This document shows, one piece after another, positions 23,432-23,700 of a stretch of 23,700 nt of DNA; positions within the stretch are counted from its first letter, which is position 1, and each line of letters starts with the position of its first letter. The position numbers and the translations under genes are program-made. The stretch is from a bacterium Ga0077546. GTDB taxonomy: Bacteria; Cyanobacteriota; Vampirovibrionia; Obscuribacterales; Obscuribacteraceae. Where the stretch lies: the NCBI GenBank assembly GCA_001464165.1, contig LNEX01000197.1:1-23700 (forward strand), written 5' to 3'. A model generated the notes under the pieces. It worked only from the letters and a program-made list of their open reading frames with translations, was not told the DNA's origin and did no database searches.

Positions 23432-23700
23432 ATGACTAAGACAGTTAGATTGGAAACACGAATTACTATGAGCGAAAGAACGAAAAAGCAGAACTTTACC
23501 CAGCTAGGAAAAAGCAACAAGCAGATTTATGATGATCCCAAATCTTCTATTCTTGAGTGTTTTCCTAACCCTTTTGCCGACCCAAAGCAGAATGTGAATG
23601 GTGTGGTTGGCACCATTCATATCGAAGCACCTGAGTTCACCACCTTGTGTCCAATTACCGGCCAGCCCGACTTCGCCACAATTGTTATCGATTACCGCCC
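23432..23700 (+). CDS. queF: NADPH-dependent 7-cyano-7-deazaguanine reductase (QueF), 5' part
   Basis: QueF reduces preQ0 to preQ1 in queuosine biosynthesis, in the cytoplasm. The 89 visible codons match the short, unimodular form: [20 protein letters not shown], then [20 protein letters not shown] with the catalytic cysteine that forms the thioimide adduct, and IVIDYRP at the edge. The NADPH-binding E(S/L)K(S/A) region lies beyond the window. I chose ATG 23432 because AGG lies five bases upstream; an in-frame ATG at 23468 would give [10 protein letters not shown], a length closer to Bacillus QueF. It is not clearly in an operon with the CGTase-like gene. The 136 bases between them hold repeat copy 2, the orphaned CGTase end and no obvious terminator. 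Confidence 0.93.
   Translation, partial: MTKTVRLETRITMSERTKKQNFTQLGKSNKQIYDDPKSSILECFPNPFADPKQNVNGVVGTIHIEAPEFTTLCPITGQPDFATIVIDYR

Noticed and set aside
1..23700. tRNA, rRNA, phage or integrase genes
   Set aside because: Nothing resembling tRNA cloverleaf ends, rRNA conserved segments or recombinase motifs was seen on either strand while reading. A tRNAscan or Infernal run would be the decisive check.

Overview
The window looks like chromosomal DNA of a moderate-GC, Gram-negative-type bacterium. A non-photosynthetic cyanobacterial relative (Melainabacteria/Vampirovibrionia, possibly Obscuribacterales) fits best. The clues are a ClC-CBS-universal-stress fusion and a tandem UspA protein of cyanobacterial style, many exported Asn/Ser-rich or repeat proteins of unknown function, and frequent TTG/GTG starts. 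This assignment is inference; there is no rRNA to settle it. I saw no tRNA, rRNA, CRISPR array, insertion sequence or phage gene, and no gene-free stretch exceeds 300 bases.

Layout. Bases 1-5288 are all on the minus strand. In order of transcription they hold a lipoprotein whose Gly/Ser/Arg-rich tail is cut off by an in-frame TAA, an unknown 319-residue protein, an Lrp/AsnC regulator, a class I aminotransferase, and a glucoamylase-family (PF10091-like) protein that runs off the left edge. A tandem universal stress protein follows on the plus strand (5474-6529). Bases 6658-10000 return to the minus strand with an exported RLxRLE-repeat protein, a TPR-like protein, and an exported alpha/beta-hydrolase/thioredoxin-fold fusion. 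Bases 10132-11065 carry two small plus-strand proteins of unknown function, the second behind a nested hairpin that overlaps its ribosome binding site.

Bases 11255-15205 form a likely lipid-remodelling pair: an exported patatin-like phospholipase and a 929-residue AMP-ligase/ACP/PlsC-acyltransferase fusion. A MshEN-like repeat gene follows (15235-16320), broken into three reading frames. Then come a small exported beta-rich protein (minus strand), an Asn-rich exported protein, and an exported guanine-deaminase-like protein ending in a textbook terminator. Last are a ClC-CBS-Usp antiporter, a cyclodextrin-glucanotransferase-like GH13 enzyme whose 3' end is disrupted by an exact 54-bp copy of its own internal sequence, and the start of queF.

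Working together. The patatin and the ligase-acyltransferase can be read as a deacylation/reacylation cycle. The Lrp regulator and aminotransferase form a regulator-enzyme pair. The CGTase-like and glucoamylase-like enzymes point to extracellular or periplasmic glucan use. The most notable observations are three coding lesions (4713, 15450/15850 and 23290), each of which rejoins into a sensible protein if repaired, the unusual fusions, the exported deaminase, and the 5'-UTR hairpin at 10714-10758.
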